Below, one piece after another: positions 15,949 through 23,421 of a stretch of DNA of 28,826 nucleotides. The notes beneath the pieces were generated by a model. The model saw nothing but the letters and a program-made list of their open reading frames with translations, did not search any database and had not been told where the DNA came from. Each line of letters opens with the position of its first letter. Positions within the stretch are counted from its first letter, which is position 1. The DNA is from CALFMR01 sp035550595 (GTDB lineage Bacteria > Acidobacteriota > Vicinamibacteria > Vicinamibacterales > SCN-69-37): assembly GCA_035550595.1 (NCBI GenBank), contig DASZOV010000063.1:1-28826 (forward strand), written 5' to 3'. A program made the position numbers and the translations under genes.

Positions 15949-16884
15949 TCATCGCGCCGGGCGGCAGTGATCACGCAGCGGACACTGCGCGTTGCCGCGG
16001 CGCGTGTGCCAGCCGCACGCGCCCATCATGCTCAGATGGCACAACGCGAAATCGTAGCGGACCGGATCGTCCGGATCGAGCGCGCGAAGCGCCGCGGTGA
16101 TCTCGGCGGCCATCTTCCAGCCCGGCGACGCGCGGCGCGTCAACCGCAGACATCGGCCAACGCGAATCGTGTGCGTGTCGAGCGGCACGACGAGCTGTCG
16201 CCGTGGCACGAGCGTCCAGCCGCCGGGATCGACGCCGTCGTTGCGCGACATCCACCGCAGGAACAGGTTGACGCGCTTGCACGCCGATCCGGTCGACGGC
16301 CGCGTGAAGAAGTAGCACACGCCCGGCGTCTCGGGCACCGTGCGGCCATAGGCCGGACGCAGATCCACCGCGCGGGCGGCCGCCGAGAATCGTTCGATGG
16401 CATCGCCGACATCGGGCGCCGACGGATCGAGTCCCGCCGCGAACGCGCGCTCGAGCGATCCGTGCGTCTCGAGAAGCTGTCGCAGCACCCAGACGAGCGC
16501 GACGAAATCGTCGCCGCGCGTCCAGCGGTGCACGAGCCCGCGCAGATCGCGGCCGTCGCGCGACGGCTCGAACCGGCGCGTCATCTCCGCCGGATGCGGA
16601 CCGAGGACGCGGCAGATCGCTTCGACCGACGCCATCACCGATCCGACGCGGCCGAACGCCAGTGCGCCGGCGATGAAGGCCACGACTTCGCGATCGTCGA
16701 CGCGCGGATAGCGGCGGACGATCTGCACGGGATCGCGCGCGGAATCGGGTGCGTTGAACGCGTCGTACAGCCGATCCAGCGCTGGCTGCAGGACCGCCAG
16801 CGCCGCAGGCGTGGTACCGCCGCGCGACGATCGCCTCCGACGGCCGGCGGCCGCCGAACGCCGCACGGTCGCACCGCGAGGCAT
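15949..16884 (-). CDS. TIGR02757 family protein, HhH-GPD DNA-glycosylase-like
   Basis: 311-aa protein that I recognise as the TIGR02757 family of unknown function (DYVVAFIAGALAFGR-like block as REVVAFIAGALAFGRVGSV). The C-terminal half looks like an endonuclease III-type active site: ACKRVNLFLRWM (Lys203) and VPLDTHTIRVGRCLRL (Asp236) correspond to the catalytic Lys and Asp region. Four cysteines (282, 290, 301, 307; spacing 7, 10, 5) could hold an iron-sulfur cluster. The Lys-Asp distance (33) is longer than in endonuclease III. The ATG at 16882-16884, 5 bp after the preceding stop, is preferred; an upstream ATG to 16923 would overlap that gene. A base-excision repair role is inference only. 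Confidence 0.8.
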   Translation of the reverse strand: MPRGATVRRSAAAGRRRRSSRGGTTPAALAVLQPALDRLYDAFNAPDSARDPVQIVRRYPRVDDREVVAFIAGALAFGRVGSVMASVEAICRVLGPHPAEMTRRFEPSRDGRDLRGLVHRWTRGDDFVALVWVLRQLLETHGSLERAFAAGLDPSAPDVGDAIERFSAAARAVDLRPAYGRTVPETPGVCYFFTRPSTGSACKRVNLFLRWMSRNDGVDPGGWTLVPRRQLVVPLDTHTIRVGRCLRLTRRASPGWKMAAEITAALRALDPDDPVRYDFALCHLSMMGACGWHTRRGNAQCPLRDHCRPAR

Positions 16885-16889
16885 GTCGA

Positions 16890-17510
16890 TCAGAACTCGG
16901 CGATGGGCACGCCCGCCTGGCACAACGGACAGGCGGCGGCAGGATAGTTCTCGGGCGCGCGGTACTCGGCCAGCGCGAAGTTCGGCACGCCGAGATCGAC
17001 GATGGCCTCGAGCCGATCGCAGATCTGCACGGTGCCGACCACCGTCCCGTCCGCCGCCTCGATGACCGCCTTCGCGCGCTCGAGCGTCTTGCCCGTGTTC
17101 CGCACGTCGTCGGCAATCAGCACGCGACGGCCGGCGACGACCGACCGGTAGAACGGTCGCAGCGACATCGATCCGTCGGCGTCCACCGACAGCGGCGCGA
17201 AGCTCGTCGGCGGCGTGCTCAAGCTGCGGCGGCCGTCGAGCAATCCGGCCATCGTGTGCGCGAGCAACGCGCCACCCATCACGGGTCCGGCCACGACTTC
17301 GGTCGATACGGCCAAGTCGTCCGGCATCGTCGCAATCAGATCCTGCGCGAGCCGCCAGATGAGCGACGGCTGACGGAAGATGCGGTGCGGATTGAGATAC
17401 ACGCGGCCGTGATAGCCGTTGCCGTAGTCGAAGTGCCCATCGAGCATGAGCGCTCCGGATTCCTGGAGGTTGGCGAGGGCGTGCGTGCGGAGATCGTCGC
17501 GGCGAGTCAT
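16890..17510 (-). CDS. Orotate phosphoribosyltransferase-like PRTase
   Basis: 206-aa type I phosphoribosyltransferase resembling PyrE. It has LDGHFDYGNGYHGRVYLN (residues 24-40, compare GHFRLSSGLHSSGYL in PyrE). It has a PRPP-binding motif with altered residues, RVLIADDVRNTGKTLE (129-144), where PyrE has DDVVTTGGST. It ends with CPLCQAGVPIAEF (Cys194, Cys197), like the PyrE Cys tail. The flexible-loop Lys/Arg signature of PyrE is not clear. It lies 58 bp after pyrC in the pyrR operon, so it may act in pyrimidine synthesis or salvage. Because a fuller PyrE is encoded at 5540-6109, I leave the symbol blank. The ATG at 17508-17510 has GAGGAG upstream, at a rather long spacing of about 13 nt. Confidence 0.8.
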   Translation of the reverse strand: MTRRDDLRTHALANLQESGALMLDGHFDYGNGYHGRVYLNPHRIFRQPSLIWRLAQDLIATMPDDLAVSTEVVAGPVMGGALLAHTMAGLLDGRRSLSTPPTSFAPLSVDADGSMSLRPFYRSVVAGRRVLIADDVRNTGKTLERAKAVIEAADGTVVGTVQICDRLEAIVDLGVPNFALAEYRAPENYPAAACPLCQAGVPIAEF

Positions 17511-17568
17511 GGAAACGGTGATGCTCCTCAATGAACCGATGGTGGACGTCGCGGACCGGCGGCCGGCG

Positions 17569-18879
17569 TCACAGGTCGCGCCGTCCCAGAATGGCTTCGT
17601 TCACGTGGACGACGCGCCCGCCGACGAGCGTCGCGGCCACGCCGCCCGTCAGCTTCCAGCCGTCGAACGGCGTGTTGCGCGACTTGGATCGGAACGCCGA
17701 CGCGTCGACGACGACCTCCGCGTCGGGCGCGAGAATCGTGATGTCGGCCGGCGCGCCCTCGGCGAGCGTGCCGCCTTCGACGCCGATGACGCGCGCGGCG
17801 TTCGGCGCGAGCAGCTCGACGAGCCGGGCCAGGCTGATGACGCCCGCGTGGACCAGCCGATCGATGCAGAGCGGCAGCGCCGTCTCGAGACCGACGATGC
17901 CGAACGGCGCGTGATCGAACTCGAGGGCCTTTTCATCCGCGTGGTGCGGCGCGTGATCCGTGGCGATGACGTCGATCGTCCCGTCGCGCAGGCCGTCGAT
18001 CATCGCGGCGCGATCGGCCGATTCGCGCAGCGGCGGATTCATCTTGAAGTTCGTATCGTAGTCGCCCGTGGCCAGCGCCTCGTCGGCCAGCACGAAATGA
18101 TGCGGCGTCACTTCGGACGTCACCTTCACGCCGCGCGCCTTGCCTTCACGTACCGCGCGCAGCGACTGGCGCGCGCTCATGTGCGCGATATGGACGTGAC
18201 CGCCGGTGAGCTCCGCCAGCGCGATGTCGCGTTCGACCATCACCGACTCGGCCGCGCCGGGAATGCCCCGCAGGCCGAGCAGACCGGACGTCGCGCCCTC
18301 GTGCGCCACGCCGTCGCCCTTGAGCGACGGATCCTCGCAGTGGTCGATGACCGGCATCTTGAACATCGACGCGTATTCGAGCGCGCGACGCATCAGCAGC
18401 GCCGTCTTCACCGGTCGCCCGTCGTCCGAAATCGCGACGCAGCCCGACGCGCGCAGGTCGCCAATCTCCGTCAGCGCTTCGCCCTTCGATCCGATCGACA
18501 CGGCTCCAATCGGATAGACGCGCGCCAGGTTCGCGTCGGCCGCGCGCTTCAGGATGAGCTCGGTCACCGCCGCGCAGTCGTTCACCGGCTCGGTGTTCGG
18601 CATGCACGCGACGGCGGTGAACCCGCCCGCCACGGCTGCCGCGGCGCCGGTTGCAACCGTCTCTTTGTGCTCCTGCCCCGGCTCGCGCAAATGGACGTGG
18701 ATGTCGATGAGGCCGGGCGTCATGACGAACGACCGCGGCAGCTCGACGACACGCGCGCCATTGGCGGGCAGGTTCTTGTCGACGCGTGCAATGCGGCCGT
18801 CCTCGACGAGTACGTCGAACTCGCCGTTACGGCCGGCGGCCGGATCGATCAGGTGAACGGACTTGAAGAGCAGCGCCAT
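17569..18879 (-). CDS. pyrC: Dihydroorotase, class I
   Basis: Zinc amidohydrolase that cyclises carbamoyl-aspartate to dihydroorotate, step three of UMP synthesis. The 436-aa protein has the metal-binding IDIHVHLREPG (His61, His63, Arg65) and ACMPNTEPVND. DHCEDPSLKGDG, HIAHMSARQSLRAVR and VTPHHFVLADE follow, with the catalytic aspartate in ATDHAPHHADEK. The length and HVHLREPG motif mark the long class I type that works with PyrB. The ATG at 18877-18879 is preceded by AGGAGAG that overlaps the pyrB stop codon. The frame is open further upstream, but that region is inside pyrB. Confidence 0.95.
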   Translation of the reverse strand: MALLFKSVHLIDPAAGRNGEFDVLVEDGRIARVDKNLPANGARVVELPRSFVMTPGLIDIHVHLREPGQEHKETVATGAAAAVAGGFTAVACMPNTEPVNDCAAVTELILKRAADANLARVYPIGAVSIGSKGEALTEIGDLRASGCVAISDDGRPVKTALLMRRALEYASMFKMPVIDHCEDPSLKGDGVAHEGATSGLLGLRGIPGAAESVMVERDIALAELTGGHVHIAHMSARQSLRAVREGKARGVKVTSEVTPHHFVLADEALATGDYDTNFKMNPPLRESADRAAMIDGLRDGTIDVIATDHAPHHADEKALEFDHAPFGIVGLETALPLCIDRLVHAGVISLARLVELLAPNAARVIGVEGGTLAEGAPADITILAPDAEVVVDASAFRSKSRNTPFDGWKLTGGVAATLVGGRVVHVNEAILGRRDL

Positions 18880-18896
18880 CGGGGTTTCGACTCTCC

Positions 18897-19841
18897 TCAT
18901 TCGTGGCCGCCGTCGGTGCCGGCGAGCAGATACAGCACGGCCATGCGCACGGCCACGCCGTTGGCCACTTGGTCGAGGATGACCGACCACGGGCCGTCGG
19001 CCACTTCGGACGCGATCTCGACGCCGCGATTCATCGGGCCAGGGTGCATGACAATGACGTCGGGCGCGGCGCGCTCGAGTCGCGCGGCCGTCAGGCCGAA
19101 GAGCGCGAAGTACTCGCGCACCGACGGCAGAAAGAGGCCGTGCATGCGCTCGTGCTGCACACGCAGCATCATGACGACGTCCGCGCCCTCGATGGCCTCG
19201 TCGAGCGAGGTCGTGACCTTCACGCCGAGCGATTCGATGCCGGGCGGCAGGAGCGTCGCCGGTCCGCACGCGCGCACCTCGGCGCCCATGCGCGTGAGCA
19301 GAATCGCGTTCGATCGCAGCACACGGCTATGCACCAAGTCGCCAACGATGGCGACGCGCAGGCCCTTCAGCCGGCCCTTCCGTTCGATCATCGTCAGCGC
19401 GTCGAGCAGCGCCTGCGTCGGGTGCTCGTGCATGCCGTCGCCGGCGTTGACGACGCTCGCGCGGCAGATCTTCGCGATCTGATGTGGCGCGCCCGACGAC
19501 GCGTGCCGCATGACGATGACGTCTGGCGCCATTGCTTCGATGGTGCGCGCCGTGTCGGCGAGCGTCTCGCCCTTGACGACGCTCGATCCCGCGGTCGTCA
19601 TGCCGAGCGTGTCCGCGCTCAGGCGCTTTTCGGCGAGCTCGAACGACATACGCGTCCGCGTGCTCGGCTCGAAGAACAGGTTGATGACGGTACGGCCGCG
19701 GAGTGTCGGAACTTTCTTGATCGGCCGCGTGCCGACTTCCTTCATCGCGAGCGCGGTCTGAAGGATGAGGTCGATCTCCTCGGGGTCGAGCTCGGTGATG
19801 CCGAGCAAGTGGCGGCTGCGCAGGGCCGTGGCGGTCGTCAT
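18897..19841 (-). CDS. pyrB: Aspartate carbamoyltransferase catalytic chain
   Basis: Joins carbamoyl phosphate and aspartate, the first committed pyrimidine step. The 314-aa product carries the carbamoyl-phosphate motif FFEPSTRTRMSFELA (Ser60 to Arg64). IMRHASSGAPHQIA, VNAGDGMHEHPTQALLD and the aspartate-domain HPGPMNRGVEI follow, all as expected. No pyrI regulatory chain is present, consistent with a PyrR-controlled type that associates with class I dihydroorotase. The start overlaps the pyrR stop by 4 nt (ATGA), and pyrC follows after 17 bp. Confidence 0.96.
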   Translation of the reverse strand: MTTATALRSRHLLGITELDPEEIDLILQTALAMKEVGTRPIKKVPTLRGRTVINLFFEPSTRTRMSFELAEKRLSADTLGMTTAGSSVVKGETLADTARTIEAMAPDVIVMRHASSGAPHQIAKICRASVVNAGDGMHEHPTQALLDALTMIERKGRLKGLRVAIVGDLVHSRVLRSNAILLTRMGAEVRACGPATLLPPGIESLGVKVTTSLDEAIEGADVVMMLRVQHERMHGLFLPSVREYFALFGLTAARLERAAPDVIVMHPGPMNRGVEIASEVADGPWSVILDQVANGVAVRMAVLYLLAGTDGGHE

Positions 19842-20368
19842 CCTTCCACCTCCACTTCGTCGCGGCCGTCGATTTCGACGAGACGCACCTGAACGCTCTG
19901 CTGCTGCGAGGTCGGGATGTTCTTGCCGACGTAGTCGGCGCGGATGGGCAGCTCGCGATGGCCGCGGTCGACGAGCGCGACCAATTCGATGGCGCGTGGC
20001 CGGCCGAAGTCGATGAGCGCGTCGAGCGCCGCGCGAATCGTCCGTCCCGTGTAAAGCACGTCGTCGACGAGCACGATGACGCGGTCGTCGATCGAGAACG
20101 GGATGTCGGTGCGGCGGATGACCGGCTGCGGCGCGACGGCGTGGCGCATGAGGTCGTCGCGGTAGAGCGTGATGTCGAGCGACCCGGTCGGCACGCGCAC
20201 GCCGGTGAGCGATTCGAGGTCGGCCGCCAGCCGCTCGGCAATCGGCACGCCACGCGCGCGGATGCCGACGAAGGCCAGCGGTTCGAGACTGCGATGGCGC
20301 TCGAGGATCTCGTGCGCCATGCGCGTGATGCTGCGCGAGACGCGCGCGGCGTCCATCACGACTGGCAT
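19838..20368 (-). CDS. pyrR: Bifunctional PyrR regulator / uracil phosphoribosyltransferase
   Basis: 176-aa PRTase-fold RNA-binding attenuation regulator of pyr genes; many members also convert uracil to UMP. It begins MPVVMDAARVSRSITRMAHE, and shows FVGIRARGVPIAERLA and TGSLDITLYRDDL. The PRPP motif VIVLVDDVLYTGRT (97-110) and PRAIELVALVDRGHRELPI follow, diagnostic of PyrR. I chose the ATG at 20366-20368; a GTG frame starting at 20467 would run through the terminator and the RNA element. Its own leader holds a PyrR-binding stem-loop, an antiterminator and an intrinsic terminator, so it autoregulates the operon in response to UMP/UTP. Confidence 0.95.
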   Translation of the reverse strand: MPVVMDAARVSRSITRMAHEILERHRSLEPLAFVGIRARGVPIAERLAADLESLTGVRVPTGSLDITLYRDDLMRHAVAPQPVIRRTDIPFSIDDRVIVLVDDVLYTGRTIRAALDALIDFGRPRAIELVALVDRGHRELPIRADYVGKNIPTSQQQSVQVRLVEIDGRDEVEVEG

Positions 20369-20395
20369 GACGGCTCCTGCAAGCGCGACAGATTT

Positions 20396-20421
20396 AAAAA
20401 AAGCGTGCGGCGGGACGCCGC
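20396..20421 (-). terminator. Attenuator terminator in the pyrR leader
   Basis: On the minus strand GCGGCG-TCC-CGCCGC (20407-20421) is followed after 4 nt by seven T residues (20396-20402), 28 nt before the pyrR ATG. The terminator's 5' arm also contains CGCGGC (20417-20422), which is perfectly complementary to GCCGCG in the PyrR-binding element (20457-20462). An antiterminator can therefore form instead. Confidence 0.85.
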
Positions 20422-20450
20422 GGGAGTGGATCGGGACAACCGCATGGTCA

Positions 20451-20484
20451 CCTCTTCGCGGCCTCACGGGACCGCGTTAAAGAG
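20451..20484 (-). promoter_or_regulatory. PyrR-binding RNA stem-loop (anti-antiterminator)
   Basis: On the minus strand CTCTTTAACGCGG, then TCCCGTGAGG, then CCGCGAAGAGG form a two-part stem (CTCTT:AAGAG and CGCGG:CCGCG). The loop GGTCCCGTGAGGCC fits the known PyrR binding consensus ARUCCNGNGAGGYU at 12 of 14 positions by my count. PyrR with UMP binding here would sequester GCCGCG, block the antiterminator and permit termination. This is the classical Bacillus-type mechanism. Confidence 0.88.
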
Positions 20485-20491
20485 CATTGGG

Positions 20492-20521
20492 ATCATAACA
20501 CCATCCACCGACGGACGTCAG
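20492..20521 (-). promoter_or_regulatory. Promoter of the pyrR-pyrB-pyrC operon
   Basis: CTGACG (20516-20521, four of six matches to TTGACA), an 18-bp spacer and TATGAT (20492-20497, five of six matches) on the minus strand. The -35 overlaps the stop codon of the upstream phosphatase-like gene. Transcription would begin just before the PyrR-binding RNA. Confidence 0.6.
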
Positions 20522-22293
20522 CGATCGTGCGTCGCGACGTATTTCACCGGATGTTCCGCGACGAACGGCGCGACGAAGAGATCGGTGCGCGCGAAGCCGT
20601 CCATGTCACGGCCGACGTCGACGCCCATGTAGTAGAGGATCGTCGGCGCGACGTCGACGATCGCGCCCCGGGCAAACTGACCCGCGGCGACGTTCGTGCC
20701 GTACGCGATGAGAAATCCGTCTGGGCCTTGCTCGTGCGTGCCGGTCAGATCCGGCTCGGCCAGGAGGTGCGCGAGCAGGCGCTTGCCGAGCGGCGTCGGC
20801 TCCATGCCGTAGCCGGAGACGACGAGCAGCAGATCGCCGGGCGCGAGGTCGCCGGCGAGATCGCCGACGTCGCGATCGATCGCGTCGTAGTACTGATCGA
20901 GCGTCGAACGATGCAGATCGGCACGGCGCGGCTCACCGAACCGTTCGGGCTGCGCCTCGGCCAGGCCGCGATGGCCGAACACGTCGAGCGCCTCGTAACG
21001 GAGCGCGGTGAGCTCGGGCGCGAACTGCTGGGCGAGCGCGACGGCCGTGTCGTGATACGCGCGATCCCATCGCGCGCGATCGAGCCCGACCGGCTCGGCA
21101 TCGGCGGCGGCGAGCGACGGCAGGACGTCGCGCCACGGCTTCGCCTGCCACCCATCGAACACGCCGCGCGCGATGTCGGCGGCCGTCGTCGGACTCGCCG
21201 CGTCGGCATCGGCCAGGCGCAGCGGCGAACTGGCCGCGTCGTCGAAGCGATTGCTCACGACGTAGCCCACGCGCGCGCGAGCGGGAAACGTGAGCGGCCA
21301 GCCGGCCACACCCGACACGATTCCATAGTCGGCGAGGATGTCCCAGATCGGCCGCGCGCCGAGCGCCGCGGCGCTCAACTCTTCGGCGCGGACGAAGCCT
21401 TGGTTGACGAGCGCGTAGGCGAAGCAGTCGTCGGGCAGGATGTCGACGGCATCGGCGTCATCGGCGCTCACGCGAAACAGTCCGCGCGATCGGACGCCGT
21501 TCTTCTGCGGATACTTCCCCGTCGCGACCGCGGCCCAGATGGGTTCGGGCTCGGTCGGACGAAGCGTCGCGAGATCAATCGTCGCGCCGCGATCGAGCAG
21601 CCGCGCGAGATTCGGCAGCCGCCCGGCGGCCACGCGCTGGCGGATGAAGCCGAGCGATGCGGCATCGAGCGCGAGCAGGAACACGCGCGGCACGCGACCG
21701 CTGGCCACGACGTCCATCGCCTGCGCCTCGTCGGCGGCGGTCTCGGGATCGTGCAGGAGCGGCGGACGAATCCACGGCTCCCCCGATCCGCGGAGCCAGA
21801 CCGGCGCGACGACCGAGACGACGAGCACGATCGTCAGGAGCACGCCTGCCGCACGGCTGCCTCGCCGGCCGAACGAGTAGCGGAACACGGCAATCGCCGC
21901 CACGACGACGGTCGCGCCCGTCGTCGTCCACGCGCCGGCGCGCATGCGATCGGACGCGGCGTCGGTCATGACCGCCGCGAACGCATCGAGATTGACCCAG
22001 GTCAAGAGCGCCGCCACGCCGAGCGTCACGACGCTCAGCCAGGCGAGCAGCCGCACGCTCAACCACGCCGGCCGCAGCGGCCGCGAGGCGAACAGATCGC
22101 GTCCGAGCAGCAGGATGTAGAGACCAACGCTGAGCGCCGGCACGTACAAGGCGAACACCGCCCCCGCCCAGCGCACGGCCGTGACCGACAGGACGGGCAA
22201 TTGCGGGTTGAGCTGAAAGACGAGCACGACCAGATACGCCGCCATGAGCACACCGCCGACGAGCGCGTTGGTGAGAAGGCGGAAGTAGCGCAT
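20518..22293 (-). CDS. Membrane-anchored alkaline-phosphatase-superfamily protein (type I phosphodiesterase-like)
   Basis: 591-aa protein. The first about 170 residues hold roughly five hydrophobic helices. The rest resembles the type I phosphodiesterase/nucleotide pyrophosphatase branch of the alkaline phosphatase superfamily: VFLLALDAASLGFI (first metal Asp), LRPTEPEPIWAAVATGKYPQ (nucleophile loop) and a late histidine in GTHEQGPDGFLIAYG. The usual SDHGM metal motif is replaced by VSGYGMEP, so two metal ligands are missing at the expected place. Either the ligands shifted or the protein is an atypical member. It probably faces the periplasm. A heptamer repeat array lies directly upstream of its ATG, and its stop overlaps the pyrR promoter. 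Substrate unknown. Confidence 0.75.
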   Translation of the reverse strand: MRYFRLLTNALVGGVLMAAYLVVLVFQLNPQLPVLSVTAVRWAGAVFALYVPALSVGLYILLLGRDLFASRPLRPAWLSVRLLAWLSVVTLGVAALLTWVNLDAFAAVMTDAASDRMRAGAWTTTGATVVVAAIAVFRYSFGRRGSRAAGVLLTIVLVVSVVAPVWLRGSGEPWIRPPLLHDPETAADEAQAMDVVASGRVPRVFLLALDAASLGFIRQRVAAGRLPNLARLLDRGATIDLATLRPTEPEPIWAAVATGKYPQKNGVRSRGLFRVSADDADAVDILPDDCFAYALVNQGFVRAEELSAAALGARPIWDILADYGIVSGVAGWPLTFPARARVGYVVSNRFDDAASSPLRLADADAASPTTAADIARGVFDGWQAKPWRDVLPSLAAADAEPVGLDRARWDRAYHDTAVALAQQFAPELTALRYEALDVFGHRGLAEAQPERFGEPRRADLHRSTLDQYYDAIDRDVGDLAGDLAPGDLLLVVSGYGMEPTPLGKRLLAHLLAEPDLTGTHEQGPDGFLIAYGTNVAAGQFARGAIVDVAPTILYYMGVDVGRDMDGFARTDLFVAPFVAEHPVKYVATHDR

Positions 22294-22328
22294 GGGACGC
22301 GAGGGGGATCATAGGGGGGAATACATTC

Positions 22329-22356
22329 AACTTCGAACTTTGAACTTCGAACTTCG
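22329..22356 (-). repeat. Four-heptamer CGAAGTT array upstream of the phosphatase-like gene
   Basis: On the minus strand four tandem units, CGAAGTT, CGAAGTT, CAAAGTT, CGAAGTT, end 35 nt before the ATG. The unit number and the single degenerate unit match the arrays before pyrE and pyrD. On the plus strand the same bases read NGAACTT and run without interruption into the GGAACCC array that follows. Confidence 0.8.
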
Positions 22357-22505
22357 AACGGGCGCGCGAACCCGGAACCTGGAACCCGAACGCGGAACCC
22401 TGGAACCCGCGCGCGCAAAGCGCCGCGCGGCGCACCTGGAACCCGAAGAACCCGGAACCCCGCTCTGAAGAACCTTGAACCCCGGAACCCGGAACCAGGA
22501 ACCGG
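22357..22505. repeat. GGAACC heptamer array with bulged hairpin
   Basis: All units read NGAACCY on the plus strand. In the middle, 22407-22430 forms a 10-bp GC stem with an AAA loop and a bulged C (22424) four pairs from the loop, the same architecture as the hairpin at 12109-12134. This fills most of the 245-bp divergent gap between the phosphatase-like gene and pyrK. Confidence 0.85.
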
Positions 22506-22524
22506 CGAGCGCCAGCTCACCTGC

Positions 22525-22530
22525 TATCCT
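22525..22530 (+). promoter_or_regulatory. Candidate -10 box for pyrK
   Basis: TATCCT lies 8 nt before the pyrK ATG at 22539, so the transcript would be leaderless or nearly so. No standard -35 is visible; a GGAACC unit lies 21 bp upstream. Confidence 0.45.
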
Positions 22531-22538
22531 TCTTTCCA

Positions 22539-23363
22539 ATGCCCGTCGACGTCGTCGCAGAGGTCCTTTCCAATACCCGCCTCTCGCCTGACTACAACGT
22601 CATCTCCCTGGCCGCGCCGGCGATTGCCCGCGAGGCCGCACCTGGACAGTTCGTCATGGTCCGCACGAGCGCGCACTTCGATCCGCTGCTGCGCCGGCCA
22701 TTCTCGATCTTCGAACGGCTGCGCGGCGAGGACGGCAGCGTCCGCGGCCTCAGCTTGCTCAACAAGCGCGTTGGCGTGGGGACGACGATCTTGTATGAGG
22801 CGAAGCCGGGTGATCGCGTGTCGGTCGTCGGGCCGCTCGGACGGCCGTTCGTTCCCGTCGATCCGCCCGGCGACGCGTGGCTCGTGGCCGGCGGCGTCGG
22901 ACTCGCGCCGTTCGTCACACTCGCCGAATCGCTGGCCGCGCGCGGAACGCCGACGACCCTGTTCTATGGCGCGCGGTCGGCGAGCGACTTGTATTACGCG
23001 GACTTTTTCCGAGATCTCGGCGCGCGCGTCGAGCTCACGACCGACGACGGCAGTCTCGGCGAGACCGGACGCGTGACCGGACCGCTCGCCCGCGCGATCG
23101 CGGAGCGCGCGCCGAACGCGCGGCCGACGATCTACGCCTGCGGTCCGACGCCGATGATGCGCGCCGTCGCGGAGCTCGGCGTACGCGCCGGCGTGCCGGT
23201 CGCCGTCTCGCTCGAACCCGTGATGGGCTGCGGCATGGGCGGCTGCTACAGTTGTGTCGTGCCGGTGCGGTCGGACGGCGCGTCGCATTTCGTCCGGTCG
23301 TGCATCGAAGGCCCGGTCTTCGACGCGGCGACACTCGTCTGGGACGGCCTCGCCGGGCACTGA
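22539..23363 (+). CDS. pyrK: Dihydroorotate dehydrogenase electron transfer subunit
   Basis: 274-aa flavin/iron-sulfur subunit that passes electrons from PyrD to NAD+. It has a ferredoxin-reductase fold with the FAD motif PLLRRPFSIFERL, an NAD-binding VAGGVGLAPFVTLAESL and YACGPTPMM. The C-terminal [2Fe-2S] cysteines are 231, 236, 239 and 255 (C-x4-C-x2-C-x15-C) in MGCGMGGCYSC and VRSCIEGPVF. This matches PyrK fully. It precedes pyrD by 126 bp, consistent with a class 1B heterotetramer. The leader is a dense repeat array, and the -10 box lies right at the start codon. Confidence 0.95.
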   Translation: MPVDVVAEVLSNTRLSPDYNVISLAAPAIAREAAPGQFVMVRTSAHFDPLLRRPFSIFERLRGEDGSVRGLSLLNKRVGVGTTILYEAKPGDRVSVVGPLGRPFVPVDPPGDAWLVAGGVGLAPFVTLAESLAARGTPTTLFYGARSASDLYYADFFRDLGARVELTTDDGSLGETGRVTGPLARAIAERAPNARPTIYACGPTPMMRAVAELGVRAGVPVAVSLEPVMGCGMGGCYSCVVPVRSDGASHFVRSCIEGPVFDAATLVWDGLAGH

Positions 23364-23421
23364 CCGGTCGCAGGCGGTCGCACGTCGGGCGGTTCCCTCG
23401 AGCGCGCTTCGAAATTGACAC

